Source: Thalassospira lucentensis
Lineage (GTDB): Bacteria > Pseudomonadota > Alphaproteobacteria > Rhodospirillales > Thalassospiraceae
Assembly: GCF_001613805.1 (NCBI RefSeq)
Contig: NZ_LPVY01000020.1
Location: 1 to 64,000, forward strand
Reading direction: 5' to 3'
Length of the DNA: 64,000 bases
Shown: piece after piece, positions 9,603 through 18,906 of the stretch
Layout: the number at the start of each line of letters is the position of its first letter
Numbering within the stretch: position 1 is the first letter of the stretch
Program-made: the position numbers and the translations under genes
Notes under the pieces: generated by a model
Told to the model about the DNA's origin: nothing
Seen by the model: the letters and a program-made list of their open reading frames with translations, nothing else
Database searches by the model: none

Positions 9603-10949
9603 ATGGCATCGGCCGCCGAGCAGCTTGCCGCGAACCTGAACTGGTCGTCTTTTTCTAAGGCAACCGAGCTTAAAAAGCGTATCTGGTTCACTTTGGGCGC
9701 GCTTATAGTTTACCGTCTGGGAACCTATATTCCTATTCCCGGCGTTGACCCGTCCATTCTTGCTGATATTTTCCAGCAGAATGCTGGTGGCGTCCTGGGC
9801 ATGTTTGACATGTTTGCTGGTGGTGCGCTTGGGCGTATGACCATCTTCGCGCTGAACATCATGCCTTATATCTCTGCCTCGATCATCATTCAACTGATGA
9901 CCACTGTTTCGCCAAGCCTTGAGGCTATGAAAAAAGAGGGCGAGCAGGGGCGTAAAAAGATTAATCAATATACCCGTTATCTGACCGTTCTGATCGCCAC
10001 GATCCAGGCGTGGGGCATTGCCGTTGGTCTTGAAAGCATGAGCGGTTCAACCGGCTCTGCGGTTCATGATCCGGGCATGTTCTTCCGCTTTACCGCGGTC
10101 GTGACGCTTGTTGGCGGCACCATGTTCCTGATGTGGCTGGGCGAACAGATCACCCAGCGCGGTATCGGTAACGGCATTTCGCTTATCATCTTTACCGGCA
10201 TTGTTGCGGGCCTTCCGGCAGCGATTGCGGGTACCCTTGAACTGGGCCGTACCGGTGCGATTTCGGCACTGGTGATCGTTGCGATCCTCGTGCTGGCTGT
10301 TGCTGTCATTGCCTTCATCGTGTTCGTCGAACGTGCGCAGCGCCGTGTTCTGATCCAGTACCCGAAACGCCAGGTCGGCATGAAGGTCATGGAAGGTCAG
10401 AGCTCGCACCTGCCGCTCAAGATCAACACGGCCGGCGTTATTCCGCCGATCTTTGCAAGCTCGCTTCTGCTGATGCCGCTTTCGGTTGCACAGTTCACTG
10501 CCGGTGCGGATGCGCCTGTGTGGCTCAGCACCGTGACAGCACTGCTTGGCCGTGGCCAGCCGCTTTATATCGGTCTGTATATCGCGCTTATCGTCTTCTT
10601 TGCCTTCTTCTACACCGCGGTTGTTTTCAACCCGGAAGATACGGCAGACAACCTGAAAAAACATGGCGGCTTCATTCCGGGCATCCGTCCGGGCAAGAAT
10701 ACCGCCAACTATCTGGATTTCATCCTGACCCGTCTGACGGTCATCGGTGCGGCTTATCTGGCATTTGTCTGTATCCTGCCGGAACTGCTGATCGCCGAAT
10801 GGTCTGTGCCGTTCTACTTTGGTGGGACTAGCTTGCTGATCGTTGTCACGGTAACCATGGATACCGTAGCACAGATCCAGTCGCATATGCTGGCTCACCA
10901 GTATGAAGGCCTGATCAAGAAATCCAAATTGCGTGGACGCCGCCGCTAA
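9603..10949 (+). CDS. secY: Protein translocase subunit SecY
   Basis: 448 aa (443 in E. coli). It is the channel-forming subunit of the SecYEG translocon in the inner membrane. Ten hydrophobic segments are visible. VYRLGTYIPIPGVD near the first one, NIMPYISASIIIQLMTTVSP in the second, QRGIGNGISLIIFTGI and the cytoplasmic loop NPEDTADNLKKHGGFIPGIR PG are SecY signatures. An in-frame TTG at 9588 would add five residues. The ATG at 9603 has GGAGATGAG in front and matches the family better. adk follows after 33 bases. Confidence 0.97.
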   Translation: MASAAEQLAANLNWSSFSKATELKKRIWFTLGALIVYRLGTYIPIPGVDPSILADIFQQNAGGVLGMFDMFAGGALGRMTIFALNIMPYISASIIIQLMTTVSPSLEAMKKEGEQGRKKINQYTRYLTVLIATIQAWGIAVGLESMSGSTGSAVHDPGMFFRFTAVVTLVGGTMFLMWLGEQITQRGIGNGISLIIFTGIVAGLPAAIAGTLELGRTGAISALVIVAILVLAVAVIAFIVFVERAQRRVLIQYPKRQVGMKVMEGQSSHLPLKINTAGVIPPIFASSLLLMPLSVAQFTAGADAPVWLSTVTALLGRGQPLYIGLYIALIVFFAFFYTAVVFNPEDTADNLKKHGGFIPGIRPGKNTANYLDFILTRLTVIGAAYLAFVCILPELLIAEWSVPFYFGGTSLLIVVTVTMDTVAQIQSHMLAHQYEGLIKKSKLRGRRR

Positions 10950-10982
10950 GGCGGCGCCACCAAGACCGTCAGGGGGACGACA

Positions 10983-11627
10983 ATGAACATTATCCTTCTT
11001 GGCCCTCCGGGTGCTGGCAAAGGGACCCAGGCAAAGCGTCTTGAAACCGGACGCGGCATGATTCAGCTTTCGACCGGTGACATGCTGCGCGCAGCGGTCG
11101 CCGCCGGTACCGAGCTGGGGCAGAAGGCAAAGGAAGTCATGGATGCGGGCAAGCTCGTCTCCGACGATCTGATGATCGGTCTGATTTCCGAACGACTTGA
11201 CCAGGACGATACCAAGAACGGTTTCATTCTGGATGGTTTTCCGCGCACCACAGCCCAGGCACATGCCCTGGATGTGATGCTGGAAACCAAGGGACTGGCA
11301 CTTGATTATGTGATCGAGTTGCGGGTTGACGATGCCGCCCTTGTGGCACGTATCGTTGGTCGCTACACCTGCGCGAAATGCGGGCAGGGATACCATGACG
11401 AGTTCCAGAAACCCAAGCAGGACGGTGTGTGCGACGTATGTGGCAGCACCGAATTCAAACGCCGTGCGGATGACAATGCCGAGACGGTCACATCGCGACT
11501 GGAAGCTTATCACAAGCAGACAGCACCGATCATTCCCTACTATGAGAATGCCGGTAAGCTGAAAACAGTTGACGGGATGGCCGAAATCGACGAAGTTACG
11601 CGCGAGATAGAAGCCATCCTGGGGTAA
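10983..11627 (+). CDS. adk: Adenylate kinase, zinc-LID type
   Basis: 214 aa, the length of E. coli Adk. It catalyses ATP + AMP to 2 ADP in the cytoplasm. The P-loop GPPGAGKGT is at residues 7-15; LSTGDMLRAA, DGFPRT and the C-terminal core follow. The LID carries two CxxC pairs (CAKC at about 129-132 and CDVC at about 149-152), so it is the structural-zinc form rather than the Cys-free LID of E. coli. The position between secY and rpsM is standard for alphaproteobacteria and would co-express it with translation genes. Confidence 0.97.
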   Translation: MNIILLGPPGAGKGTQAKRLETGRGMIQLSTGDMLRAAVAAGTELGQKAKEVMDAGKLVSDDLMIGLISERLDQDDTKNGFILDGFPRTTAQAHALDVMLETKGLALDYVIELRVDDAALVARIVGRYTCAKCGQGYHDEFQKPKQDGVCDVCGSTEFKRRADDNAETVTSRLEAYHKQTAPIIPYYENAGKLKTVDGMAEIDEVTREIEAILG

Positions 11628-11747
11628 TTTCCCGGGCAGGGCATTTTTTTGCTGGCGGGTTGGCAGTATTGCTGGCCCGCTTTTGCAGCGCCCCGTCCTA
11701 CCGGATCTGCCGCAGGGTTTGTTAACAGGAAACAGGAGTCTCACACA

Positions 11748-12116
11748 GTGGCTCGTATTGCTGGCGTAAACATCCCGACCGCTAAGCGTGTCGTGATTGC
11801 GCTTACCTACATCACCGGCATTGGCCCGGCGAAAGCTAAAGAAATTTGCGCAAAGGTTGGCATCGAAGCAGCAACCCGCGTTCATCAGCTCTCTGATGAC
11901 CAGGTTCTCAAGGTGCGTGAAGTCATCGACGCTGATTACACCGTCGAAGGCGACCTTCGTCGTGAAACCGCAATGAACATTAAACGTCTGATGGACCTGG
12001 GCTGCTATCGCGGTCTGCGTCATCGTCGCGGTCTCCCGGTACGCGGTCAGCGTACCCACACCAACGCCCGCACCCGCAAGGGCCCGGCTAAGCCGATCGC
12101 TGGCAAGAAGAAGTAA
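11748..12116 (+). CDS. rpsM: 30S ribosomal protein S13
   Basis: 122 aa (118 in E. coli). S13 lies in the 30S head and bridges to the 50S. The family start is (M)[20 protein letters not shown], so the GTG at 11748 is chosen, with AACAGGAG upstream. The longer open frame back to 11649 reads through non-homologous sequence. The C-terminal [27 protein letters not shown] is typical. A gap of 120 bases separates it from adk. No rpmJ is seen there. Confidence 0.96.
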   Translation: MARIAGVNIPTAKRVVIALTYITGIGPAKAKEICAKVGIEAATRVHQLSDDQVLKVREVIDADYTVEGDLRRETAMNIKRLMDLGCYRGLRHRRGLPVRGQRTHTNARTRKGPAKPIAGKKK

Positions 12117-12131
12117 GGTAGGGGACAGACA

Positions 12132-12524
12132 ATGGCAAAAGCTCCTCAGACTCGCGTGCGTCGCCGCGAGCGGAAGAACATTACGAACGGTATCGCGCAC
12201 GTAAACGCGACCTTCAACAACACCATGATCACCATCACCGACGTTCAGGGTAACACCATTTCCTGGTCGACCGCTGGTGGTATGGGTTTCCGCGGTTCGC
12301 GTAAATCGACCCCGTATGCTGCACAGATTGCTGCTGAAGACGCAGGTAAAAAAGCTGCTGAACACGGCATGAAAACCCTTGAAGTTCAGGTTAAAGGCCC
12401 GGGTTCGGGACGTGAATCTGCTCTTCGTGCGCTGCAGGCGGTTGGTTTCACCATTACGTCGATCAAAGACGTAACGCCGATTCCGCACAACGGTTGCCGT
12501 CCGCGTAAACGTCGCCGCGTCTAA
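12132..12524 (+). CDS. rpsK: 30S ribosomal protein S11
   Basis: 130 aa (129 in E. coli). S11 shapes the platform of the 30S next to the E site. [30 protein letters not shown] and the C-terminal [15 protein letters not shown] are diagnostic. It is followed by a 120-base spacer containing a GC-rich hairpin before rpoA. Confidence 0.98.
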   Translation: MAKAPQTRVRRRERKNITNGIAHVNATFNNTMITITDVQGNTISWSTAGGMGFRGSRKSTPYAAQIAAEDAGKKAAEHGMKTLEVQVKGPGSGRESALRALQAVGFTITSIKDVTPIPHNGCRPRKRRRV

Positions 12525-12555
12525 TCGCGCCGATCTGCGGACGACCCCGCGTTTG

Positions 12556-12573
12556 GGCCCGGGCGACCGGGCC
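12556..12573 (+). other. GC-rich hairpin between rpsK and rpoA
   Basis: A perfect 7-bp stem, GGCCCGG, loop GCGA (a GNRA-type tetraloop), CCGGGCC. The sequence after it is TCTTCGCGTTTCTCG, without a T run, so a terminator is not supported. It may stabilise or process the alpha operon mRNA. Confidence 0.5.
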
Positions 12574-12644
12574 TCTTCGCGTTTCTCGCGGGGGCCAATT
12601 TTGTGCCCCCCTTACCATAGGCTCCAGTTGCGAAGGTGGGTCTC

Positions 12645-13661
12645 GTGATTCAAAAGAACTGGCAGGAACTGATTAAGCCGACCAAGCTTGATGTTACTCC
12701 GGGTACGGATGCCAGCCGCATCGGTACGATCGTGGCGGAACCGCTGGAGCGCGGTTTTGGTCAGACTCTGGGTAACGCGCTGCGTCGCATTCTGCTGTCG
12801 TCGCTCCAGGGTTCGGCGGTTACTGCGATCCAGATCGACGGTGTATTGCACGAATTTTCGTCGATCCCGGGCGTGCGTGAAGATGTCACCGACATCATCC
12901 TGAATATCAAGACCATGGGTGTGCGCATGCATGCCGAAGGTCCGAAGAAAATGGCGCTTAAAGCGACCGGTCCGGGTGCTGTCACCGCGGGTCAGATCGA
13001 AACCGGTGCCGACATCGAAATCCTTAACCCGGATCTCGAGCTGTGCCATCTTGATGATGGTGCGACGCTGAACATCGAATTCACCGTTGATAACGGTAAA
13101 GGCTATGTTGCTGCGACCTCGCATCGTTCGTCGGATGCGCCGATCGGTCTTATTCCGATTGATGCAATCTTCAGCCCTATCCGTAAAGTGGCCTACAAGG
13201 TGGAAAACACCCGTGTTGGTCAGGATACCGATTATGACAAGCTGTCGCTGACCGTTGAAACCAACGGCTCGGTCACCCCGGAAGATGCAATGGCACTTGC
13301 TGCCCGTATCCTTCAGGACCAGTTGTCGCTGTTCGTCAACTTCGACGAGCCGGAAGCGGTTGTCGAAGAGAAGAAAGAAGACGAACTGCCGTTCAACCGC
13401 AATCTGCTGCGCAAGGTCGACGAGCTCGAGCTGTCGGTCCGTTCGGCAAACTGCCTCAAGAACGACAACATCATCTATATCGGTGATCTGGTTCAGAAAA
13501 CCGAAGCAGAAATGCTTCGTACGCCGAACTTCGGCCGTAAGTCGCTGAACGAAATCAAGGATGTTCTGGCTCAGATGGGTCTGCATCTTGGTATGGAAGT
13601 CGGCGGTTGGCCGCCGGAAAACATCGAAGAACTCGCTCGCAAGTTCGAAGACCCGTTCTAA
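12645..13661 (+). CDS. rpoA: DNA-directed RNA polymerase subunit alpha
   Basis: 338 aa (329 in E. coli). It is the scaffold subunit of RNA polymerase. The alphaproteobacterial start is (M)[14 protein letters not shown], so the GTG at 12645 is chosen over the in-frame start at 12636. The N-terminal dimerisation domain carries [20 protein letters not shown] (about residues 38-57). The C-terminal domain carries [22 protein letters not shown] and [20 protein letters not shown], the UP-element and activator contact region. It is followed by an unusually long gap before rplQ. Confidence 0.97.
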   Translation: MIQKNWQELIKPTKLDVTPGTDASRIGTIVAEPLERGFGQTLGNALRRILLSSLQGSAVTAIQIDGVLHEFSSIPGVREDVTDIILNIKTMGVRMHAEGPKKMALKATGPGAVTAGQIETGADIEILNPDLELCHLDDGATLNIEFTVDNGKGYVAATSHRSSDAPIGLIPIDAIFSPIRKVAYKVENTRVGQDTDYDKLSLTVETNGSVTPEDAMALAARILQDQLSLFVNFDEPEAVVEEKKEDELPFNRNLLRKVDELELSVRSANCLKNDNIIYIGDLVQKTEAEMLRTPNFGRKSLNEIKDVLAQMGLHLGMEVGGWPPENIEELARKFEDPF

Positions 13662-13701
13662 GAACGGATCTTCGGCCTTCGGGTCGGTACTTTGGACTGC
13701 C

Positions 13702-13750
13702 GGGGCAGGCGTTCTGCCCCAACCAGAAACCCGGTTTTCGGAATTTCTGG
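13702..13750 (+). other. Two hairpins in the rpoA-rplQ spacer
   Basis: The 196-base gap between rpoA and rplQ holds GGGGCAG (13702-13708), loop GCGTT, CTGCCCC (13714-13720). It also holds CCAGAAA (13723-13729) pairing with TTTCTGG (13744-13750). Neither is followed by a run of T, so mRNA stability or processing is likelier than termination. Confidence 0.45.
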
Positions 13751-13857
13751 CGGGCTGGTGCCCAAAACCGCACGTGCATGACCTGATTTAATCAGGGTGG
13801 CGGCGCGGTATCACAATCGGTTTCGTGAGCGAAGCCAAGGCAATAAGGAGAGTTCCT

Positions 13858-14289
13858 ATGCGTCACGGTATGCAAGGCCGTAAGCTTAATCGTACGTCGT
13901 CCCATCGTAAGGCGATGTTCTCTAACATGGCGGTTTCGCTGCTCACCCACGAGCAGATCAAAACCACTCTTCCGAAGGCCAAGGATCTTCGCCCGTATGT
14001 CGAAAAACTGATTACGCTGGGCAAGCGGGGCGACCTGCATGCACGCCGTCAGGCCATTTCGATCCTGCGTGACGAGAAAGTCGTTGCCAAGCTGTTCGGC
14101 GAAATTGCTGATCGCTACAAAGAGCGTTCGGGTGGTTACACCCGCGTTCTCAAGGCTGGCTTCCGTTATGGCGATGCTGCTCCGGTTGCTGTGATCGAAC
14201 TCGTTGATCGCAACCCGGAAGCAAAAGGCGCGGAAGACCGTGCTCGCCTTGAAGCAGAGGGCGAAGGCGAAGAAGCGTCTGCTGAATAA
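13858..14289 (+). CDS. rplQ: 50S ribosomal protein L17
   Basis: 143 aa (127 in E. coli). The family start [20 protein letters not shown] is reached from the ATG at 13858, preceded by AAGGAG. The longer in-frame start at 13825 lacks support. The extra residues are an acidic C-terminal tail rich in Glu and Ala (past about residue 122). It is the last gene of the alpha operon and is followed by a clear terminator. Confidence 0.97.
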   Translation: MRHGMQGRKLNRTSSHRKAMFSNMAVSLLTHEQIKTTLPKAKDLRPYVEKLITLGKRGDLHARRQAISILRDEKVVAKLFGEIADRYKERSGGYTRVLKAGFRYGDAAPVAVIELVDRNPEAKGAEDRARLEAEGEGEEASAE

Positions 14290-14313
14290 GCAACGTTTCG
14301 GCCTTTAAGATAG

Positions 14314-14350
14314 AAACGGGCGGTGCCAATGGTACCGCCCGTTTTCTTTT
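14314..14350 (+). terminator. Intrinsic terminator of the alpha operon
   Basis: AAACGGGCGGTGCC, loop AAT, GGTACCGCCCGTTT form a 14-bp stem with one G-T wobble, directly followed by TTCTTTT. It starts 25 bases after the rplQ stop and ends the ribosomal gene block. Confidence 0.9.
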
Positions 14351-14484
14351 GGCATTATCGCGCATTGGAAATATTTCGAAATTCATCATATTTCCGCCAA
14401 GGTTGCGCGCAAATCCTGATCACCCTAATTTCTGTCGGGGATCTAGAACCCGACCAGACTGTTTTCCGCCCTGATCGGGGCATG

Positions 14485-14523
14485 TATCCCTTGATACGGC
14501 CGATTTTGTTCTATCAAGGGATA
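14485..14523 (+). promoter_or_regulatory. 12-bp inverted repeat masking the degP ribosome binding site
   Basis: TATCCCTTGATA (14485-14496) and TATCAAGGGATA (14512-14523) are perfect inverted repeats separated by 15 bases. The right arm holds the AAGGG ribosome binding site and ends two bases before the ATG at 14525. In RNA the stem would hide the binding site of a DegP/HtrA protease gene. It could also be an operator on DNA or overlap a promoter. The function is inferred. Confidence 0.55.
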
Positions 14524-14524
14524 G

Positions 14525-16000
14525 ATGCGCTGGCTTTATGAAGAAAAGAGAGAGTTCGACGTGCAGGCACGATTGATTGCGACCGTCATGACCGGGATCA
14601 TGATTGTATCGGGGGCCATGTTTGGCCAGATTGGGTTGGCATCGGCACAGGATCGGCGCCTGCCCGAAAGCCAGACCGAAATAAAGATGTCCCTGTCGCC
14701 GCTGGTGAAGCAAACCGCCCCGGCCGTGGTCAATATCTATACCAAAAAGGTCGTCACCACCCAGCAACGCAGCCCGTTTTTCAACGATCCGTTCTTCCGC
14801 CAGTTCTTTGGCGACCGTTTTGGCGGGGCATTTGGCGCACCGCGCCAACGGGTTGAACGCTCGCTTGGTTCCGGGGTGATTGTCTCGTCGGATGGCACAA
14901 TCGTGACCAACCACCACGTGATCGAAGGGGCCAGCGAAATTCGCGTCGTTCTGCATGACAATCGCGAATTCGATGCCGAACTGGTTGGTTCGGACGAACG
15001 CACCGACCTTGCCGTTCTGCGCCTGCGCGATGTGAAGGATGAATTGCCGGCGATTACCCTTGGCGACTCCGACGCGGTCGAAGTCGGTGATCTGGTCCTT
15101 GCCATCGGCAACCCGTTCGGGGTCGGGCAGACCGTCACCAGCGGCATTGTTTCCGCATTGGCACGTGCCGGTGTCACGGGGCAGGATTACCAATCCTTTA
15201 TCCAGACCGATGCCGCGATCAACCCGGGGAATTCCGGCGGGGCGCTTGTCGATATCGATGGCAAGCTGATCGGGGTAAACTCGGCGATCTTTACCAAATC
15301 GGGCGGATCGAACGGCATTGGTTTTGCCGTTCCGGTCAATATGGTCAAGGTGGTGATGCGCGGCCTGATCAGTGGCGATTTGCGTCGCCCGTGGCTGGGA
15401 GCAGCCGGGCAGTCGGTGACCGCCGATCTGGCATCGTCGCTTGATCTGGATCGCCCGCACGGTGTTCTGATCAACGAAGTACGCCAGGGCAGCCCGGCCA
15501 ATCGGGGCGGGCTGCTGCCCGGTGACGTCGTGATTGCGGTGAATGGTCTGCCGGTCGATAACCCGAACGAGCTTAAATTCCGTATCGCGACGCTGGAACT
15601 TGATCACGATGCGGAACTTTCCGTGCTGCGCAAGGGGCAGGAAGTGATGCTCCGGATGCCGCTTGAAGTCGCCCCGGAACTGCCGGCGCGCGATGAAACC
15701 GAGGTCGAGGGTCGCAATCCGTTCAGTGGATCAAAAATCGCCAATGTGAACCCCGCACTTGCCGATGAAATTGGCATCGATACGCTAAGCAACGGTGTGG
15801 TCGTCCTTGCTGTAAAACGCGACAGCCTTGCGCGGCGGGCGCGCATCCAGCCCGGCGATTATATCGTCGAGGTCAATGGGGTGCCGATTGACACGGTGGC
15901 CCGCCTGACGGAAGTTGTGAAGGCTGGCGAACGCGCCCGTGAATGGTCGATTGCGGTCAAACGCGATGGCAAGGTTCTGACCGCTGAATTCACGCTGTAA
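14525..16000 (+). CDS. DegP/DegQ-type periplasmic serine protease (Do family)
   Basis: 491 aa. HtrA proteases degrade or refold damaged envelope proteins. A short cytoplasmic stretch is followed by a hydrophobic segment (about residues 15-40) ending LASAQ, a likely signal peptide or anchor. The trypsin-like domain carries the triad His131 (TNHHV), Asp161 (RTDLAVL) and Ser237 (NPGNSGGA). Two PDZ domains follow, at about residues 280-370 and 395-485. The ATG at 14525 has AAGGG four bases upstream. A GTG at 14561 would give a more classical signal peptide and cannot be excluded. rarA follows after 39 bases. Confidence 0.92.
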   Translation: MRWLYEEKREFDVQARLIATVMTGIMIVSGAMFGQIGLASAQDRRLPESQTEIKMSLSPLVKQTAPAVVNIYTKKVVTTQQRSPFFNDPFFRQFFGDRFGGAFGAPRQRVERSLGSGVIVSSDGTIVTNHHVIEGASEIRVVLHDNREFDAELVGSDERTDLAVLRLRDVKDELPAITLGDSDAVEVGDLVLAIGNPFGVGQTVTSGIVSALARAGVTGQDYQSFIQTDAAINPGNSGGALVDIDGKLIGVNSAIFTKSGGSNGIGFAVPVNMVKVVMRGLISGDLRRPWLGAAGQSVTADLASSLDLDRPHGVLINEVRQGSPANRGGLLPGDVVIAVNGLPVDNPNELKFRIATLELDHDAELSVLRKGQEVMLRMPLEVAPELPARDETEVEGRNPFSGSKIANVNPALADEIGIDTLSNGVVVLAVKRDSLARRARIQPGDYIVEVNGVPIDTVARLTEVVKAGERAREWSIAVKRDGKVLTAEFTL

Positions 16001-16039
16001 CCGGCCGCCGCAACGCTTACCAAGGATCAAAGGCCCTAC

Positions 16040-17350
16040 ATGGTATCACTGTTTGAAAGTCAGGCATCCCGGCCCTTGGCCGACAGGCTGCGTCCGGCAA
16101 AGCTGGATGAAGTCGTCGGGCAGGGGCACCTGTTTGGGGATGACGGGCCGATCACGCGGATGATCAATACCGGGCGGGTGCCATCGGTGATTCTTTGGGG
16201 GCCGCCCGGTTGTGGCAAGACAACACTGGCCCGCCTGATGGCCAATGTTGCCGATATGGCGTTTGAACCGCTTTCGGCGATCTTTTCCGGGGTTGCCGAC
16301 CTGCGCAAGGTGTTTGACCGGGCACGCGGGCGGCGGGCAACCGGGGCGTCGACCCTGTTATTCATCGACGAAATCCACCGTTTCAACAAGGCCCAGCAGG
16401 ACAGCTTCCTGCCATTCGTTGAAGACGGCACCATTACCCTGATCGGGGCGACAACCGAAAACCCGTCGTTCGAACTGAACGCGGCATTGCTGTCACGCTG
16501 TCAGGTGCTGGTGCTTAAACGGTTGGATGATCAGGGGCTTGAAGAGCTTCTGGTGCGGGCGGAAAAGGAAATGGGGTTCGAGTTGCCCCTGTCGCCCGAG
16601 GCACGGGTCACGCTGCGTGCCATGGCCGATGGTGACGGGCGCTATTTGCTGAACCTTGCCGAAGAACTGTTTCTGTTGCCGCCCAGCGACGATGGCCCGC
16701 TTGGCGTTGCCGAACTGTCGCGCACGGTGCAAAAGCGCATGCCGCTTTATGACAAGGGCGATGACAGTCATTACAACCTGATCAGTGCCCTGCATAAATC
16801 GGTGCGCGGGTCGGACCCGGATGCGGCCCTGTACTGGTTTAACCGCATGCTAGCCGGGGGCGAGGACCCGAAATTTGTCGCACGCCGCATCACCCGCATG
16901 GCGGTCGAGGATATCGGACTTGCCGATCCGCAGGCGCAGCAGATTTGCGTGGGTGCGTGGGAGGCGTACGAACGCCTCGGAAGCCCGGAAGGTGAACTGG
17001 CGCTGGCACAGGCGGTGATCTATCTGGCGCTGGCGCCCAAATCGAATGCCGGTTATGCCGCCTATAAACGGTCATTGAAGGTCGCGCGCGATACCGGGTC
17101 GTTGATGCCGCCGGCCCATATCCTAAATGCCCCGACCAAGCTGATGAAGGATATCGGATATGGCACCGGCTATGCCTATGACCATGATCAGGAAGACGGT
17201 TTTTCCGGGCAGAATTATTTTCCCGATGGCATGCGCCGCCAGAATTTTTATGAACCGGTCGAACGCGGTTTTGAACGTGATTTGAAAAAACGGGTCGAAT
17301 ATTTCGACAAATTGCGCCGGGAACGTCAAAAGCAGCGCGGTGAAGACTAA
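16040..17350 (+). CDS. rarA: Replication-associated recombination protein A
   Basis: 436 aa. RarA (MgsA) is a clamp-loader-like AAA+ ATPase acting at stalled replication forks. The start has PLADRLRPAKLDEVVGQGHL. Walker A (GPPGCGKTT) is at residues 54-62, Walker B LLFIDEIHRF is at about residues 112-121, and TENPSFELNAALLSRC follows. The C-terminal part, with NAGYAAYKRSLKVARDTGSL and PQNYFPDGM-like FSGQNYFPDGM, is typical of RarA rather than RuvB or DnaX. It may be co-transcribed with the upstream protease. Confidence 0.95.
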   Translation: MVSLFESQASRPLADRLRPAKLDEVVGQGHLFGDDGPITRMINTGRVPSVILWGPPGCGKTTLARLMANVADMAFEPLSAIFSGVADLRKVFDRARGRRATGASTLLFIDEIHRFNKAQQDSFLPFVEDGTITLIGATTENPSFELNAALLSRCQVLVLKRLDDQGLEELLVRAEKEMGFELPLSPEARVTLRAMADGDGRYLLNLAEELFLLPPSDDGPLGVAELSRTVQKRMPLYDKGDDSHYNLISALHKSVRGSDPDAALYWFNRMLAGGEDPKFVARRITRMAVEDIGLADPQAQQICVGAWEAYERLGSPEGELALAQAVIYLALAPKSNAGYAAYKRSLKVARDTGSLMPPAHILNAPTKLMKDIGYGTGYAYDHDQEDGFSGQNYFPDGMRRQNFYEPVERGFERDLKKRVEYFDKLRRERQKQRGED

Positions 17351-17469
17351 CCGGCAGGTGTGTTGTTCTCTTTTGGTCAACAATCTGGTGAAAAGACATC
17401 AGATAATCATCGTCATGGAAACTGTTAAAGTCAGGGCAACAGAAACAAACCCGGACTTGGAGAATTCAC

Positions 17470-18075
17470 ATGACTTCGATCCTGCATATCAATGCCTCGG
17501 TTAACGGCGAAAATTCCAATTCGCGCCAGATCGCATCCAAGCTGATCGAACGCATTGTTGCCGCAACCCCGGCTGCCAACGTTGTTGAACGTGACCTGAA
17601 CGATAAATCGATCCCGGCCCTGACCGGCGAGATTGTCGGCGCGTTCTATACCCCGGCTGAAAACCGTTCCGGCGCACAGAAAGACGTGATCGCCGTTTCC
17701 GACAAACTGGTTGCCGAACTTCAGGCATCCGACGTCGTTGTCATCGGTGCGCCGATGTACAATTTCTCGGTTCCGTCGACCCTTAAGGCATGGGTTGACC
17801 TGATCGCCCGCGTCGGCGTGACTTTCAACTATACCGAAAACGGCCCGAAAGGCCTGCTTGAAGGCAAGAAAGCCTATATCGTTGTTGCCACCGGCGGCGT
17901 TCCGGTCAACAGCCCGGCGGACTTCGCGACCCCGTATCTGAAACAGGTTCTTGGTTTTGTCGGTATTTCCGATGTTGATGTTATCGATGCATCCGGTTTT
18001 GCCGTAAATGCCGAGGAAGCCATGGAACGCGCGATTGCCAATGTTGCTGCCGCACCGCTTCCGAAGGCGGCATAA
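17470..18075 (+). CDS. azoR: FMN-dependent NADH-azoreductase
   Basis: 201 aa, the usual AzoR length. AzoR is a flavodoxin-fold quinone and azo-dye reductase thought to protect against thiol or quinone stress. The N-terminus MTSILHINASVNGENSNSRQ contains the FMN phosphate loop (S-x-x-x-x-S). APMYNFSVPSTLKAWVDLIA RVG and the later ATGGVP are AzoR signatures. GGAG lies eight bases before the ATG. It is a single gene ended by a strong terminator. Confidence 0.93.
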   Translation: MTSILHINASVNGENSNSRQIASKLIERIVAATPAANVVERDLNDKSIPALTGEIVGAFYTPAENRSGAQKDVIAVSDKLVAELQASDVVVIGAPMYNFSVPSTLKAWVDLIARVGVTFNYTENGPKGLLEGKKAYIVVATGGVPVNSPADFATPYLKQVLGFVGISDVDVIDASGFAVNAEEAMERAIANVAAAPLPKAA

Positions 18076-18150
18076 CGCACTGCCTGTTGCCCGCGGAAAT
18101 CGATAGTCGCACCCATTCCCCCCCCGATGTGGCTTGCTGGTTTCCAGATT

Positions 18151-18184
18151 ATGCCCGAACGAGTATCTCGTTCGGGCATTTTTG
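18151..18184 (+). terminator. Intrinsic terminator after azoR
   Basis: A perfect 13-bp stem, ATGCCCGAACGAG, loop TAT, CTCGTTCGGGCAT, followed by TTTTGCATTTG. It lies 75 bases after the azoR stop. Confidence 0.92.
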
Positions 18185-18276
18185 CATTTGTTAACTTGAC
18201 GAATTACAACAATTAACCGGTATTTAGGGAGTCCTGCGGTAGAGCAGGTCTCACAAAATGGGAACGGGGAATTTTT

Positions 18277-18804
18277 GTGAAACGCTTGGCGATTGTACTT
18301 GCATGGCTTCTGTTTGTTGGCGGGCTGACTTTTGCGGTGATCCGTTTTAGCGGATTGCTCGACAGTATGCTGGTCGCAGGAGAACCGGCGGATATCAGCC
18401 TGGGCCCGGATATCGAGCTGCCAAAGTCGCCGACCTATTTCCTGATCTGTCCGCTTGAAGCATGTCCATCGACGCATCGGAATGCCCAAAGCCCGGCATT
18501 TGACGCCGCACCCGATACCGTTGCAACCGCCTTGCAGGCAACGGCGGGCGAGCTGGGCATGAAACTGGTTGAAGGCGATGGCCTGTCGCTTGAATTGCGT
18601 TTCCTTGCCCGGACACCAATATTCCGTTTTCCCGACTGGGTTGATGTTAAAGTCATCCCCAGCGAACAGGGGGGCAGCCGTGTCTTTGCCTATTCCCGGT
18701 CGGTTTATGGCAATGACGATTTCGGCCAGAATGAAAAACGTCTGAAATCATGGATGGCGGCAACCGTTGCCCTGATCGGTCAGCAGGCCGTGCCGCAAAA
18801 CTGA
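18277..18804 (+). CDS. DUF1499 family membrane-anchored protein
   Basis: 175 aa. Residues 5-25 form a hydrophobic N-terminal anchor or signal. The rest matches the DUF1499 pattern: ICPLEACPSTHRNAQSPAF early, then FLARTPIFRFPDWVDVKVIP and GSRVFAYSRSVYGNDDFGQN EKRLKSW. No enzymatic residues are known for the family. It stands alone between azoR and crcB; a GTG at 18277 starts the frame, with GGGGA upstream. The function is unknown. Confidence 0.75.
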   Translation: MKRLAIVLAWLLFVGGLTFAVIRFSGLLDSMLVAGEPADISLGPDIELPKSPTYFLICPLEACPSTHRNAQSPAFDAAPDTVATALQATAGELGMKLVEGDGLSLELRFLARTPIFRFPDWVDVKVIPSEQGGSRVFAYSRSVYGNDDFGQNEKRLKSWMAATVALIGQQAVPQN

Positions 18805-18906
18805 GTGTTCCCTTTGGAGCCGGGGCGGCCTGGCGTATTGTTATGCGACCCGCCTATGATGTTTTCACACGTGACTTTTCAAAACCGAAAGACTAGGTTC
18901 CGCGCC

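Noticed and set aside
10047-12488. Very long open frame (813 codons) on the minus strand
   Set aside because: It is antisense to secY, adk, rpsM and rpsK, whose identity is certain. The peptide is rich in Arg, His and Cys with no known motif, a typical shadow of GC-rich codon use.
18805-18906. Possible fluoride riboswitch before crcB
   Set aside because: I could not find the conserved core of the fluoride aptamer; CGCCTATGATG is only a superficial resemblance.
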